The notes under the pieces were generated by a model. That model did no database searches. It was not told where the DNA came from and worked only from the letters and a program-made list of their open reading frames with translations. The position numbers and the translations under genes were made by a program. From Pseudomonadota bacterium (GTDB lineage: Bacteria > Desulfobacterota > Desulfobacteria > Desulfobacterales > Desulfobacteraceae), in NCBI GenBank assembly GCA_018812385.1, contig JAHJDU010000619.1, forward strand, positions 1-12,034: a stretch of DNA of 12,034 nucleotides, given 5' to 3'. This document shows positions 1 through 6,849 of this stretch, in pieces; position 1 is the first letter of the stretch; every line of letters starts with the position of its first letter.

Positions 1-801
1 AATACCGATGGAGAGCCGGTAGTCCTCCGAAACGTAGTTGATGTTCATCCCAGGCGCGGGCCCGTGCTTATCCAGCGCAAAGACCAGGAACGAGTGGTCT
101 ATGTAACGGCCAATATCAGCGGCCGGGATATGGGCTCTATTTTGGAAGATATCCGGGAGGGCTTGCAATCCGTGCCTGTACCAAGAGGTTTCAACATCAT
201 TTTTGCTGGAGATTATGAAGAACAGCAGAAATCCTTTCGCGAACTTTTGATGAGCTTTGTGCTGGCGCTGGTGCTGGTATATATGGTACTGGCATCACTC
301 TATGAGTCGCTGAGATATCCCTTTGTGGTGATGTTTTCCGTACCCCTTGCGGTTATCGGAGTGATCCTGATGCTGTTTTTTACAGACACCACTTTTAATA
401 TTCAATCCTATATCGGTTGTATCATGCTGGGCGGCATTGCGGTGAATAACGCTATCTTGCTTGTGGATCACATCAACTTGCTGCGGCGACGAGATATGCC
501 GGTTCAAGCAGCCATTATAGAAGCCGGTAAAAGACGTCTCAGACCTATTCTTATGACCGCTACAACCACTATTTTGGCCATGACTCCACTGGCTATCGGT
601 ATAGGCGAGGGCGGCGAAGCCCAGGCACCAATGGCCAGAGCTATCATAGGCGGACTGATCAGCTCGAATCTGATTACTCTTATTGTGATCCCCACAATCT
701 ATGCGCTCTTTGAACGAAAGAAAATGAAATCTGAGATCTATACAGTTATAGAGCCGGCTGAACTTAAATCCTGGAATACTATTGGCGAGGAGCTGAAATG
801 A
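1..801 (+). CDS. RND-family efflux permease, C-terminal part (5' end outside the window)
   Basis: The reading frame is open from base 1, so this is the last 266 or so codons of a protein of roughly 1000 residues. RND permeases sit in the inner membrane and use the proton gradient to push substrates into an outer-membrane channel. The visible part holds the end of the second periplasmic domain (GFNIIFAGDYEEQQKSF), then hydrophobic helices starting at FRELLMSFVLALVLVYM. The conserved stretch GGIAVNNAILLVDHINLLRR follows, then RRLRPILMTATTTILAMTPL and the GEGGEAQAPMA loop before the last helix; these are hallmarks of HAE-type pumps. The frame ends with TGA overlapping the ATG of the TolC-like gene (ATGA), which indicates translational coupling and a shared operon. 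The periplasmic adaptor gene would be expected upstream. The substrate cannot be told from this part. Family call very firm. Confidence 0.95.
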   Translation, partial: NTDGEPVVLRNVVDVHPRRGPVLIQRKDQERVVYVTANISGRDMGSILEDIREGLQSVPVPRGFNIIFAGDYEEQQKSFRELLMSFVLALVLVYMVLASLYESLRYPFVVMFSVPLAVIGVILMLFFTDTTFNIQSYIGCIMLGGIAVNNAILLVDHINLLRRRDMPVQAAIIEAGKRRLRPILMTATTTILAMTPLAIGIGEGGEAQAPMARAIIGGLISSNLITLIVIPTIYALFERKKMKSEIYTVIEPAELKSWNTIGEELK

Positions 802-2438
802 TGGCAATTTCCTGCTTTCGAAAATTATTTGTAAGGCTGTTTATTTTGAGCCTTTTTCTTTTGCCGATATCCTGTGTGATTTCTAAAGACGTATGGATCG
901 CAGAGGATCAAATCTTGGCAGACGTGTACAGTAAAAAGGATATGCCAGCAGCAGTTGAAATCAAGCCCATATCCAAACAAATCATAAACCTTCCTGAAAA
1001 AGGTCCGCTTAAAATCACTGTAGAAGATGCAATTCTTATAGCTCTTGAGAACAACCGTTCGTTGTTAGTGGAGCGGATTAATCCTTTTATTCAAAAAACT
1101 TTTGAGGATCAGGAACTGGCTGTGTTCGACCCAATTGTAAACGCAGGGGTCTCTATCCAGCAAGATGATAGCAAGACATTGAACCAGTCAGGAAGGTATG
1201 CTGATAGTTCGGCAAACGATGCCTTTGCCGGAAGCATCTCCCTTAAAAAATTTTTCCCCACTGGTACATTTGTGGAAGTTGCGGCCGGCACAAAAACCAC
1301 AGACTCGGACCAATATAGTGAACAATACTCCTCCACCCGCTTGGGACTATCGGTAACACAGTCACTTCTGCAAGGGTATGGAACAGATGTGAACCTGGCC
1401 CGGCTTCGTCAATCACAACTTGAAACAGACATCACCCAATATGAGCTTCGGGGATTTAGCGAATCATTATTGGCACAGGTTGAAACCACCTATTGGGATT
1501 ATGCACTTTCACTGCGGCAGATGGAAATTGTAGAGGAATCGCTTAAGCTTGCCAGGCAGCAGATAACAGAGACCGAAGAGATGATCAAAGTGGGGGCTAC
1601 AGCAGAAGCTGAGCTTGCTGCAGTACAGGCCGAAGTTGCCGCACAGCAGCAGGGGCTGATCGATGCTAAAAGTACTTTGGAGTCTAACCGACTCCGGCTT
1701 ATCCGGTTGCTTAACCCTTCAGGGGATAATCCCTGGGAAAGAGACATCACTCTTTTGCATCCACCAACATTGCCGGAAATAAAATATGATGAAGTTGGGG
1801 CGCATGTAGCAGTAGCTCTAAGGATGCGGCCGGAGATGAACCAGGCAAGGATAGATATTCAAAAAAACGACATTGAAATCGTTCGCACCAAAAACGGACT
1901 GCTTCCCAAAATGGATCTTTTTATTACCCTTGGGAAAACCGGATATGCCGACTCTTTTTCAGGGTCTGTGAATGTCATTAAGGAAGACAGCTATGACATG
2001 ATGGTGGGACTCAACTTTGAATACCCTGTCTTAAACCGCAATGCCAGAGCGAAACAAAGAAGAGCACTTCTTAGTCGAGATAAGGCTGAGATGGCATTAG
2101 ACAATCTTAAGCAGATAATTGAGCTTGATGTCCGCAATGCTTATATTGAACTTAATCGCACAAAAGAGCAAATTTTTGCAAGCACTGCAACAAGAAAGTT
2201 TCAGGAAGAAAAACTGCGGATTGAAACGGAAAAATTCAGGGTGGGCCGCTCCACTAATTTGTTTGTGGCTCAGGTCCAGCGTGATCTTCTCGCAAGCCGT
2301 ATCAATGAAGTGCAGGCTGTAGTTAACTATCTTAAAGCTATCGTATATTTCTACCGGCTGGAAGGCTCTCTTCTGGAGCGCAGGGGTATAAGTACCCCCG
2401 GTCTCAACCTGTTGAATATTCTACAAAGAACAAATTAG
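798..2438 (+). CDS. TolC-like outer-membrane efflux channel protein
   Basis: This 546-residue protein is the outer-membrane exit duct of the RND pump encoded just upstream. The N-terminus is a signal sequence: basic start (FRKLFVRL), then a hydrophobic core ending LFLLPISC. Cys26 could be lipidated, as in many outer-membrane factors, although proline at -3 makes the lipobox imperfect. From about residue 70 (ITVEDAILIALENNRSL) the protein shows the two-fold repeated OEP pattern: a helix, short beta strands (FDPIVNAGVSI), the QSLLQGYG turn and long Ala/Glu/Gln-rich coiled-coil helices near residues 230-300. The second half repeats this with ALRMRPEMNQARIDIQ and FEYPVLNRNARAKQRRA. Length is slightly above the usual 450-500. 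The start is set by GAGGAG at 787-792, 5 nt before ATG 798; a second ATG follows directly at 801. No clear terminator is seen downstream. Confidence 0.93.
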   Translation: MMAISCFRKLFVRLFILSLFLLPISCVISKDVWIAEDQILADVYSKKDMPAAVEIKPISKQIINLPEKGPLKITVEDAILIALENNRSLLVERINPFIQKTFEDQELAVFDPIVNAGVSIQQDDSKTLNQSGRYADSSANDAFAGSISLKKFFPTGTFVEVAAGTKTTDSDQYSEQYSSTRLGLSVTQSLLQGYGTDVNLARLRQSQLETDITQYELRGFSESLLAQVETTYWDYALSLRQMEIVEESLKLARQQITETEEMIKVGATAEAELAAVQAEVAAQQQGLIDAKSTLESNRLRLIRLLNPSGDNPWERDITLLHPPTLPEIKYDEVGAHVAVALRMRPEMNQARIDIQKNDIEIVRTKNGLLPKMDLFITLGKTGYADSFSGSVNVIKEDSYDMMVGLNFEYPVLNRNARAKQRRALLSRDKAEMALDNLKQIIELDVRNAYIELNRTKEQIFASTATRKFQEEKLRIETEKFRVGRSTNLFVAQVQRDLLASRINEVQAVVNYLKAIVYFYRLEGSLLERRGISTPGLNLLNILQRTN

Positions 2439-2908
2439 TCTTCAACCTCTTTAATGAATCTTTTTCAAGGTCAGGAAAAGATATTTTTAGATGGTCAAAT
2501 AAGTTTTGAAACCATTTTTGACCCCAGATCAAAACTTTGCAAAATGAATTCTTTTATGTCTAAATACGGCATACACACAGAGAGGGATTTGATTGAAGCA
2601 TAGTATTAAACAACCTTGTTGACCAAAATATTGTCAGAAAGAGTGCTATAAATTCAATTTATATCAACTTGATTTCAAGAGATTCTAAAAAGTAATTTTC
2701 CAGGTTTTGAGCAAAGTCTACTGTACTACAATAAAAAACATTCCTGCATATCCTTCCTGATTAAATTATATTTCTACCAAAGTTTATTTGTCGAAATGCC
2801 TTTACAGGCAATAAAAATGTTGATATGGGATTCTTTGACCGGGCTTTTTATTAATCGGGTCGGATATCATTCAAAGTTACAAGATAAACAGGTCCGTATA
2901 ATCAATTG
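2439..2908. other. AT-rich intergenic stretch, no convincing gene
   Basis: This 470-nt gap separates the efflux operon from the cassette. A 49-codon ORF at 2454-2603 (+) has no ribosome binding site and no recognisable motif, so I do not call it a gene. Two small inverted repeats occur: GGTCAAA at 2493-2499 with TTTGACC at 2517-2523, and TTTTGA at 2516-2521 with TCAAAA at 2529-2534. They share bases and could be alternative hairpins after the operon, but no T-run follows. I see nothing else. Confidence 0.5.
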
Positions 2909-3545
2909 TTAGCATGTCATGCAAAATGGGAAAAATCGAAACCTTTCGAAATATTATCTGGACACTTTTAGAAATAGTCATTGCTTATGGGCTTTTTGCA
3001 GTGTTTATTCCGCGAGAATTGCTCTCTCTGAATTTGCAGTTGTTTCCAATGGATATTGGGCCAGTCCGGTATGGTGGTTTGATCTGCATGATCATAGGTA
3101 CAGCCATAAATTTGAAGTGCTACTGGGATTTAATATTTTCTGGCAAAGGAACACTGGGTGCTCTCATACCGACTGTACAATTAGTATCCAGAGGCCTTTA
3201 TCAATTTATGAGGAATCCGGTGTATGTAGGGTTCTTTCTCATTTTATTCGGTGAAGCCGTACTCTTTATGTCAGCTGTACTGTTGGTCTATTCATTGCTA
3301 TGGCTTTTGGTACTAAATCTGATCGTGGTGTTCATAGAAGAGCCGAGCCTTAGGCGAAGGTTTGGGGATTCATATGATGATTACGTTGAATCTGTACCTC
3401 GCTGGATTCCTCGTTTTAAGACGTATCGAGAAGATAATTAAGAGACCTGCTAACCATTCGCTGAACCTGACCGGAAATACTATCCGGTTTTACGTAAAAG
3501 CCTGTGCAAGCATGAAACTATAGAGGCCGGCAGGTTAGCTCCACG
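2909..3545 (+). mobile_element. Integron-type gene cassette carrying a membrane methyltransferase
   Basis: The left boundary is GTTAGCA at 2908-2914 and the right boundary GTTAAAA at 3545-3551, both with the G^TT core that integron integrases cut. The cassette would run from T2909 to G3545 (637 bp). It holds one ORF in the forward direction, starting 5 nt inside the left edge and lacking a Shine-Dalgarno, followed by an attC-like site. The cassette's first bases (GTTAGCA with the flanking G) are the exact reverse complement of TGCTAAC, the 5' core of its own attC (3448-3454). That is what a circular cassette requires and is hard to get by chance. No integrase gene and no neighbouring full cassette lie in the window, so it may be a lone insertion or the edge of an array. 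Confidence 0.7.
2914..3441 (+). CDS. Isoprenylcysteine/phospholipid methyltransferase-like integral membrane protein
   Basis: This 175-residue protein matches the small membrane methyltransferase superfamily that includes ICMT and bacterial phospholipid N-methyltransferases. These enzymes methylate a lipid or lipid-linked substrate with S-adenosylmethionine at the inner membrane. Hydrophobic segments lie near residues 13-31, 51-70 and 104-140. The conserved C-terminal cofactor and catalytic region is complete: SGKGT (76-80), LVSRGLYQFMRNPVY (90-104), GE (113-114), EEPSLRRRFG (142-151), Y154..Y157 and VPRWIPR (161-167). The substrate is unknown. ATG 2914 is taken as start because it fits the cassette edge; ATG 2926 is an in-frame alternative, and neither has a clear ribosome binding site. 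Leaderless or poorly led ORFs are common in gene cassettes. Confidence 0.85.
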   Translation: MSCKMGKIETFRNIIWTLLEIVIAYGLFAVFIPRELLSLNLQLFPMDIGPVRYGGLICMIIGTAINLKCYWDLIFSGKGTLGALIPTVQLVSRGLYQFMRNPVYVGFFLILFGEAVLFMSAVLLVYSLLWLLVLNLIVVFIEEPSLRRRFGDSYDDYVESVPRWIPRFKTYREDN

Positions 3546-3551
3546 TTAAAA
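3448..3551 (+). other. attC-like integron recombination site
   Basis: The site begins 7 nt after the methyltransferase stop codon and has every part of an attC. The 5' core is TGCTAAC (3448-3454), followed by an unpaired spacer (3455-3463) and the 5' stem arm AACCTG-A-CCGG (3464-3474). A 52-nt variable terminal loop (3475-3526) contains the perfect palindrome TTTTACGTAAAA (3488-3499). Then come the 3' arm CCGG-CAGGTT (3527-3536), a second spacer (3537-3544) and the 3' core GTTAAAA (3545-3551). The stem arms pair perfectly except for A3470, which is left extrahelical; such a base in that arm is what sets strand choice in real attC sites. The inner AAC/GTT cores match consensus; the outer bases of the 3' core do not. 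Known architecture, read by eye. Confidence 0.72.
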
Positions 3552-3738
3552 TTCAACTATATTTCCTGACAATTTTAATCATACACATTTTTTTAGAATG
3601 TGGTTAATAATATATAAAAAATTATTCCACGGATTAGACTCAAGTATTATTATCCCTGTATGAACTATTCTAACACTTAAATTATTATGGATACCAAAAA
3701 TATAGTATAGGGAAGAAACTTTTTTTCTTTTAAAAACA
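3552..3738. other. AT-rich leader with imperfect hairpin
   Basis: This spacer after the attC-like site is very AT-rich. It contains an imperfect inverted repeat: GTGG (3600-3603) plus AATAAT (3606-3611) pairs with ATTATT (3621-3626) plus CCAC (3627-3630), with TT bulged out. A GGAAG at 3711-3715 lies too far from the ATG at 3739 to be its ribosome binding site. No promoter could be fixed with confidence. Confidence 0.3.
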
Positions 3739-5079
3739 ATGCTAAGGCATAATCATCCTGAAAATGTGATACTGATTTTGGAGATAATATTAGAATCCAC
3801 AAAACAAAATAAATCAGTTGAACATTTTCAAATCAAGGCACTTGCAGATTTTTGGGATGCTACAGAATATTTTAATGACCTGACAATGGATTTAGGCGGT
3901 AAGAATATTATTGAAAATCCAAAGGAGGTTTTAGAAAGCTTTTTTAAAAGGAATTCCCAAATTTCAGTTAAACCAGATCAATTTGATATGTTGATAAAAA
4001 ATATTGAAAAAGGGCAATATTATGATCTTGTGACCACTTTAATGTTTGATGTTCAAAACATAGTGCAGCATAGGTATCCAGAAAATTCATCGCTTGAGGA
4101 CAGCCAAGATCTTTTTGTTAAAGATACAATGGCTATGGTTTTATTTAAAGAGCTTTCAAAGCAACCCTCTGTTTGGAAAAAACTAAAAAATCCAGGAAAG
4201 GATCTTTTAGTTTCAATAGTAATATCTGTATATTTTTCCATTTTGGAACGAGATATCTACCTAAAAGCTCTACTCCCAGATGCCCAAGTGGAAGAGTTAA
4301 TCCAGGCAATAAAAAAAACTGGTTCCAGATTGCCAGAAAAAATATGCAAAAAAATAGTGGGATTTTCACCTATTCCAGAGTTAAAAAATGCTTTGTCAGA
4401 GGATCTGAACAGTTGGGGGGATATTTGGATTGTAAAAATTATGGGAAGGATAGGAAGCAAAGAATTTGTTCCCGATTTGATCAAAGTCCTTAATAATTCT
4501 GATAGTATGGATTATATTTACAGTGATGCAATAAACTCAATGAACGCCTTGGATGAATCAGCAGATGAAATGATCCTGAACGCTATTGAAAATAAGGAGA
4601 TTGGCGGTTGGAAGAGCTTTTCCTTTCTTGAATATCTTCCGTATTCTGAATCTTTTGATTTGATTTCTAAGGGATGGGATGATGAAAATAATGAGATGGA
4701 TTCATATGAGACATTAGCATATTGCTTAAGAGGAATTGGCGATGAAAGAGGGATTGCAAAACTACAAAATATATATGGTCATGAGAATAATGTCAGTTAT
4801 ATCGGAAATTCGTTAGAATGTCTGAGCATTATCCATAATGTAAGTATCCATGAGTTGTATGACATTCATCAAGGAAGAAAAGAGGAAGACAAAAGACAAA
4901 AAGCCAGAGCAGAAGAGTTCAATGAAATATCTAAAGATATTGGAAATATCAAGAATAAAGGAAATGTTGTTCCATTCAAAAGAGAAATGCTCAAAGTTGG
5001 TAGAAATGAACCTTGTCCATGTGGGAGTGGGAAAAAGTATTTTTGTTTTTCGACTGAAAAATTTCTTTATCAAGGGTGA
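3739..5079 (+). CDS. HEAT-like repeat protein with degenerate C-terminal SEC-C motif
   Basis: This 446-residue protein has no enzymatic motif that I recognise. It is largely alpha-helical and acidic. Residues around 230-300 (VKIMGRIGSKEFVPDLIKVL and what follows) resemble HEAT-like repeats, suggesting a scaffold or binding role. The C-terminus carries the start of a SEC-C zinc-binding motif, VGRNEPCPCGSGKKY (420-434). The canonical motif continues with KKCC; here it reads FCF, giving C426-x-C428-x7-C436-F. The second pair of zinc ligands is therefore displaced or lost, and the last 12 residues look random, which suggests small-scale damage at the 3' end. The start lacks a Shine-Dalgarno, but an in-frame stop at 3703-3705 leaves no better choice. 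It has no visible operon partner. Function unknown. Confidence 0.75.
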   Translation: MLRHNHPENVILILEIILESTKQNKSVEHFQIKALADFWDATEYFNDLTMDLGGKNIIENPKEVLESFFKRNSQISVKPDQFDMLIKNIEKGQYYDLVTTLMFDVQNIVQHRYPENSSLEDSQDLFVKDTMAMVLFKELSKQPSVWKKLKNPGKDLLVSIVISVYFSILERDIYLKALLPDAQVEELIQAIKKTGSRLPEKICKKIVGFSPIPELKNALSEDLNSWGDIWIVKIMGRIGSKEFVPDLIKVLNNSDSMDYIYSDAINSMNALDESADEMILNAIENKEIGGWKSFSFLEYLPYSESFDLISKGWDDENNEMDSYETLAYCLRGIGDERGIAKLQNIYGHENNVSYIGNSLECLSIIHNVSIHELYDIHQGRKEEDKRQKARAEEFNEISKDIGNIKNKGNVVPFKREMLKVGRNEPCPCGSGKKYFCFSTEKFLYQG

Positions 5080-5289
5080 ACATAAGTCTATTAGTCCAGA
5101 ATTATTAAAATCATGTGAATTTTCCCAAATGCAAAAGTCATAACTACTTGCATTGATCATTTTTCTCAATTTCTAACCCCACGGCTCACTTAAAACTCTC
5201 GGCAGATATTTTCTGCACCGGGAACAGATATTCAAGGTATTTCAACAATATATCAACTTGATTGTTTTTTTAAAACTACTTCAAAATCA
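5080..5289. other. Non-coding spacer between convergent genes
   Basis: This 210-nt spacer lies between the plus-strand SEC-C gene and the minus-strand ParB-like pseudogene, which point toward each other. A short hairpin, GCAGA..TCTGC with a TATTT loop, lies near 5202-5216, but no T-run follows on either strand, so I do not call a terminator. Confidence 0.3.
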
Positions 5290-5945
5290 TCACATACCGG
5301 CTGGTAACTCCAAGAATCTTTTTTTTCTGCATTGCAGCCACAACCCGGGGTTAAAACGTTCTGAAGACAAAGGTGCCTGGATGATATGGGTGAGAGTCCA
5401 GCCGGTTTTTCTTAAAATCTCATAATAATCTACAATTAAAATAGCTTGTTCTGAAAAAAAATATAAGATGTGTGCTATCAATTGTGCAGGAATACGGCCG
5501 GGCCATTCATCACAGAACCGGTTATCACAATCAATAAAATTCCATAAATCCCATGTTCTGATCCCCCAGTTAAGCTCTTTAAATCGGGTTTGATCATCCT
5601 TTTTGTTCAGGGCTTGTGACCATACCATAGGTTCAGGCCAGCCGTGCTTTTGCGCAACCTGCGGGACAGTAAATCCTTTCAATAAGTCGCTATTTGGCGG
5701 AAATGCCAATCCTGGCATTTCCGCCAAATGGTCGCGTAACGTCTTTCGGGGAATGCCCAGTCTCTTTGCGATCCTGTCCTGGGGAATACCAAGCTGGTTT
5801 AAATGAAAAATTTTAATATCAAGCGCCAAAGGTTTTGATAATAACGTCAATCTCAATTTGACCGGCTTTTTTATAAGCGCTCCACCTGTGTGCCCCATCT
5901 AATATTCAATATTTACCTTTTTTACCGGGATAGGCTTGAACCTCA
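5290..5945 (-). pseudogene. ParB-like/DNA methyltransferase-family pseudogene (copy 1)
   Basis: Read on the minus strand, three blocks of one protein can be seen. First is a ParB-type stretch, ILDGAHRWSAYKKAG, in the frame read from about 5945 to 5822; it is interrupted by TGA at 5906-5908 and stops again at 5819-5821. A frameshift near 5822-5830 then leads into the long open frame (ORF 5290-5898) with LDIKIFHLNQLGIPQDRIAK, a helix-turn-helix-like segment. Last is GWPEPMVWSQALNKKDD followed by WNFIDCDNRFCDEWPGRIPA. As I recall this family, that last block leads into an SAM methyltransferase motif of the DPMAGGG type; here the sequence instead becomes DYYEILRKT and unrelated residues. The gene thus carries a nonsense codon, a frameshift and loss of its catalytic motif. 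Two shorter, closely related fragments lie at 9181-9341 and 10471-10747. Family assignment is from memory. Confidence 0.7.
5692..5729. repeat. Perfect 17-bp inverted repeat inside the ParB-like pseudogene
   Basis: ATTTGGCGGAAATGCCA (5692-5708) and its exact reverse complement (5713-5729) flank a 4-nt loop. The hairpin is conserved in shorter form (13 bp) at 10622-10651. There G5696/C5725 has become A/T on both arms, so pairing is kept. The duplicated fragment at 9181-9341 breaks off inside the same arm. Confidence 0.85.
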
Positions 5946-6040
5946 ATCTTCTGAGCCTGGCGGAGTTGCTCCTCTAATTCGGCTTCACGGGTTATGTCGA
6001 GTTGAATGCAGCAGGTGTGTCTGCTGATGGATAAATAGTG
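5946..6040 (-). pseudogene. Histidine-kinase linker remnant fused to the ParB-like pseudogene
   Basis: Upstream of the ParB-like block, in the same minus-strand frame, lies an open stretch starting after a TAG at 6041-6043. It contains LDITREAELEEQLRQAQKIE. In sensor kinases this wording (DIT.E..LEEQLRQAQKMEA) joins a PAS/PAC domain to the HisKA dimerisation helix, and YLSIS just before it fits the end of a PAC motif. The phosphoacceptor helix that should follow (AGGIAHDFNN) is absent; the sequence switches to VQAYPGKKGKY and then the ParB-like part. I infer a chimeric scar of two genes. No start codon or ribosome binding site is evident, so it is probably not expressed as a kinase. Confidence 0.45.
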
Positions 6041-6061
6041 CTATTTCAAGGAATTTGATTT

Positions 6062-6185
6062 ATGAATATGGATACTGGAAAAAAGAGAATCTGGGTGATC
6101 GACATCGCACGGTTTTACGCCATCTCAAAAGACCATCGTCTGGATGGGACAAAACTCCTTAATCCTCCCGTACTTCATCAAGTAA
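6062..6185 (+). pseudogene. Acyltransferase-3 family remnant with internal deletion
   Basis: A good ribosome binding site (AAGGA, 6048-6052) precedes ATG 6062. The frame begins with KKRIWVIDIARFYAI, the typical N-terminus of integral-membrane acyltransferase-3 proteins that O-acetylate surface polysaccharides. After residue 21 the frame changes. From 6123, one frame over, the sequence reads SQKTIVWMGQNSLIL and stops at 6183-6185; that wording matches a late membrane helix of the same family (VW.GQNSL.LL..H). The gene therefore seems to keep only its 5' end and a piece near its 3' end, joined out of frame around 6122. The original frame would run on to TGA at 6218-6220 (52 residues). Family call is from memory of the motif; there is no functional product. 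Confidence 0.5.
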
Positions 6186-6188
6186 ATT

Positions 6189-6216
6189 TTTATTTTTTCC
6201 GCTTTATTTTTTCCGC
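6189..6216. repeat. Perfect tandem repeat, 2 x 14 bp
   Basis: TTTATTTTTTCCGC occurs twice head to tail (6189-6202 and 6203-6216), directly upstream of a promoter-like TTGACA. It could be a slippage product or a transcription-factor landing site; nothing in the sequence decides. Confidence 0.85.
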
Positions 6217-6245
6217 TTGACAGATTTAAACTCCATAGCTAAAAA
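6217..6245 (+). promoter_or_regulatory. Possible sigma-70 promoter upstream of the asparaginase gene
   Basis: TTGACA (6217-6222), a 17-nt spacer and TAAAAA (6240-6245) give a consensus -35 box with a 4/6 -10 box at ideal spacing. Transcription would start about 110 nt before the asparaginase ATG. In AT-rich DNA such matches are not rare, so support is moderate. Confidence 0.35.
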
Positions 6246-6360
6246 TAATTCAAGGAAACTTTATTTGATAATAGTATTTTTTCCAAGTTATCAGGTAAAA
6301 AGTAACTGTTAATAAGTGGTTTGCGCAGCTCGGCCATTATATACTTTGGATAATCAGGAT

Positions 6361-6849
6361 ATGAAAATCAAAATTTACACAACGGGTGGTACTATCGACA
6401 AGGTCTATTTTGACCAGAAATCAGAATATCAGGTTGGAGATCCACAAGCGAACGGAGTTTTGGAGCGGGCTAATGTTGATCTGGATTACGAGGTTGAATC
6501 TATTATTAGAAAAGACAGTCTCGACTTTACGGATGAAGACCGTGAGCTGATAAGGAAGAAAGTGGAGTCTACTCCATTGGAAAGAGTTGTTATCACTCAC
6601 GGCACTGATACGATGATTGATACCGCAAAGGTACTTAAGAGTATTTTAGGTAAAACAATCGTAATGACTGGTTCAATGTATCCCGCCCAATTCCGAGATA
6701 GCGACGCGGTCTTTAACATAGGATGCGCCGTCACTGCGGTTCAGATTCTTGTACCCGGTGTCTATATAGTAATGAATGGTCGCATTTTCAAACCACATCG
6801 GGCCTGTAAGAACGTAGAATTGAATAGATTTGAAGAAAAAATCATATAA
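6361..6849 (+). CDS. Short-form asparaginase-domain protein
   Basis: The 162-residue product is the small, single-domain type of asparaginase homolog, about half the length of classical L-asparaginases (roughly 330) and corresponding to their N-terminal catalytic domain. Type I/II asparaginases hydrolyse asparagine to aspartate and ammonia; whether the short form does so is not settled by sequence. Both nucleophile motifs are present: YTTGGTID (residues 6-13) and ITHGTDTM (78-85). GKTIVMTGSMYPAQFRDSD (97-115) and VYIVMNGRIF follow, and Lys150 lies where the catalytic lysine is expected. The ending ELNRFEE is one I associate with the short family, so the gene does not look truncated. ATG 6361 starts right at MKIKIYTTGG; GTG 6316 is in frame but would add 15 unlikely residues. 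No well-spaced Shine-Dalgarno is present. Confidence 0.85.
   Translation: MKIKIYTTGGTIDKVYFDQKSEYQVGDPQANGVLERANVDLDYEVESIIRKDSLDFTDEDRELIRKKVESTPLERVVITHGTDTMIDTAKVLKSILGKTIVMTGSMYPAQFRDSDAVFNIGCAVTAVQILVPGVYIVMNGRIFKPHRACKNVELNRFEEKII

Noticed and set aside
295..807. Minus-strand open frames opposite the RND gene and other overlapping frames in 1-2438
   Set aside because: They lie opposite or out of frame with genes having clear family motifs, and their translations show no domain pattern or ribosome binding site.
2454..2603. 49-codon ORF downstream of the TolC-like gene
   Set aside because: No ribosome binding site, no recognisable motif, and a length expected by chance in AT-rich sequence.
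5290..5400. C-terminal 50 residues of the ParB-like ORF as a separate domain
   Set aside because: The translation after DYYEILRKT resembles nothing I know and follows the loss of the methyltransferase motif; it is more likely readthrough into unrelated sequence.
5906..5908. In-frame TGA read as selenocysteine in the ParB-like block
   Set aside because: The family has no redox site there, no SECIS-like hairpin is evident just after it, and the same gene carries another frameshift and loses its catalytic motif, so a nonsense mutation is simpler.
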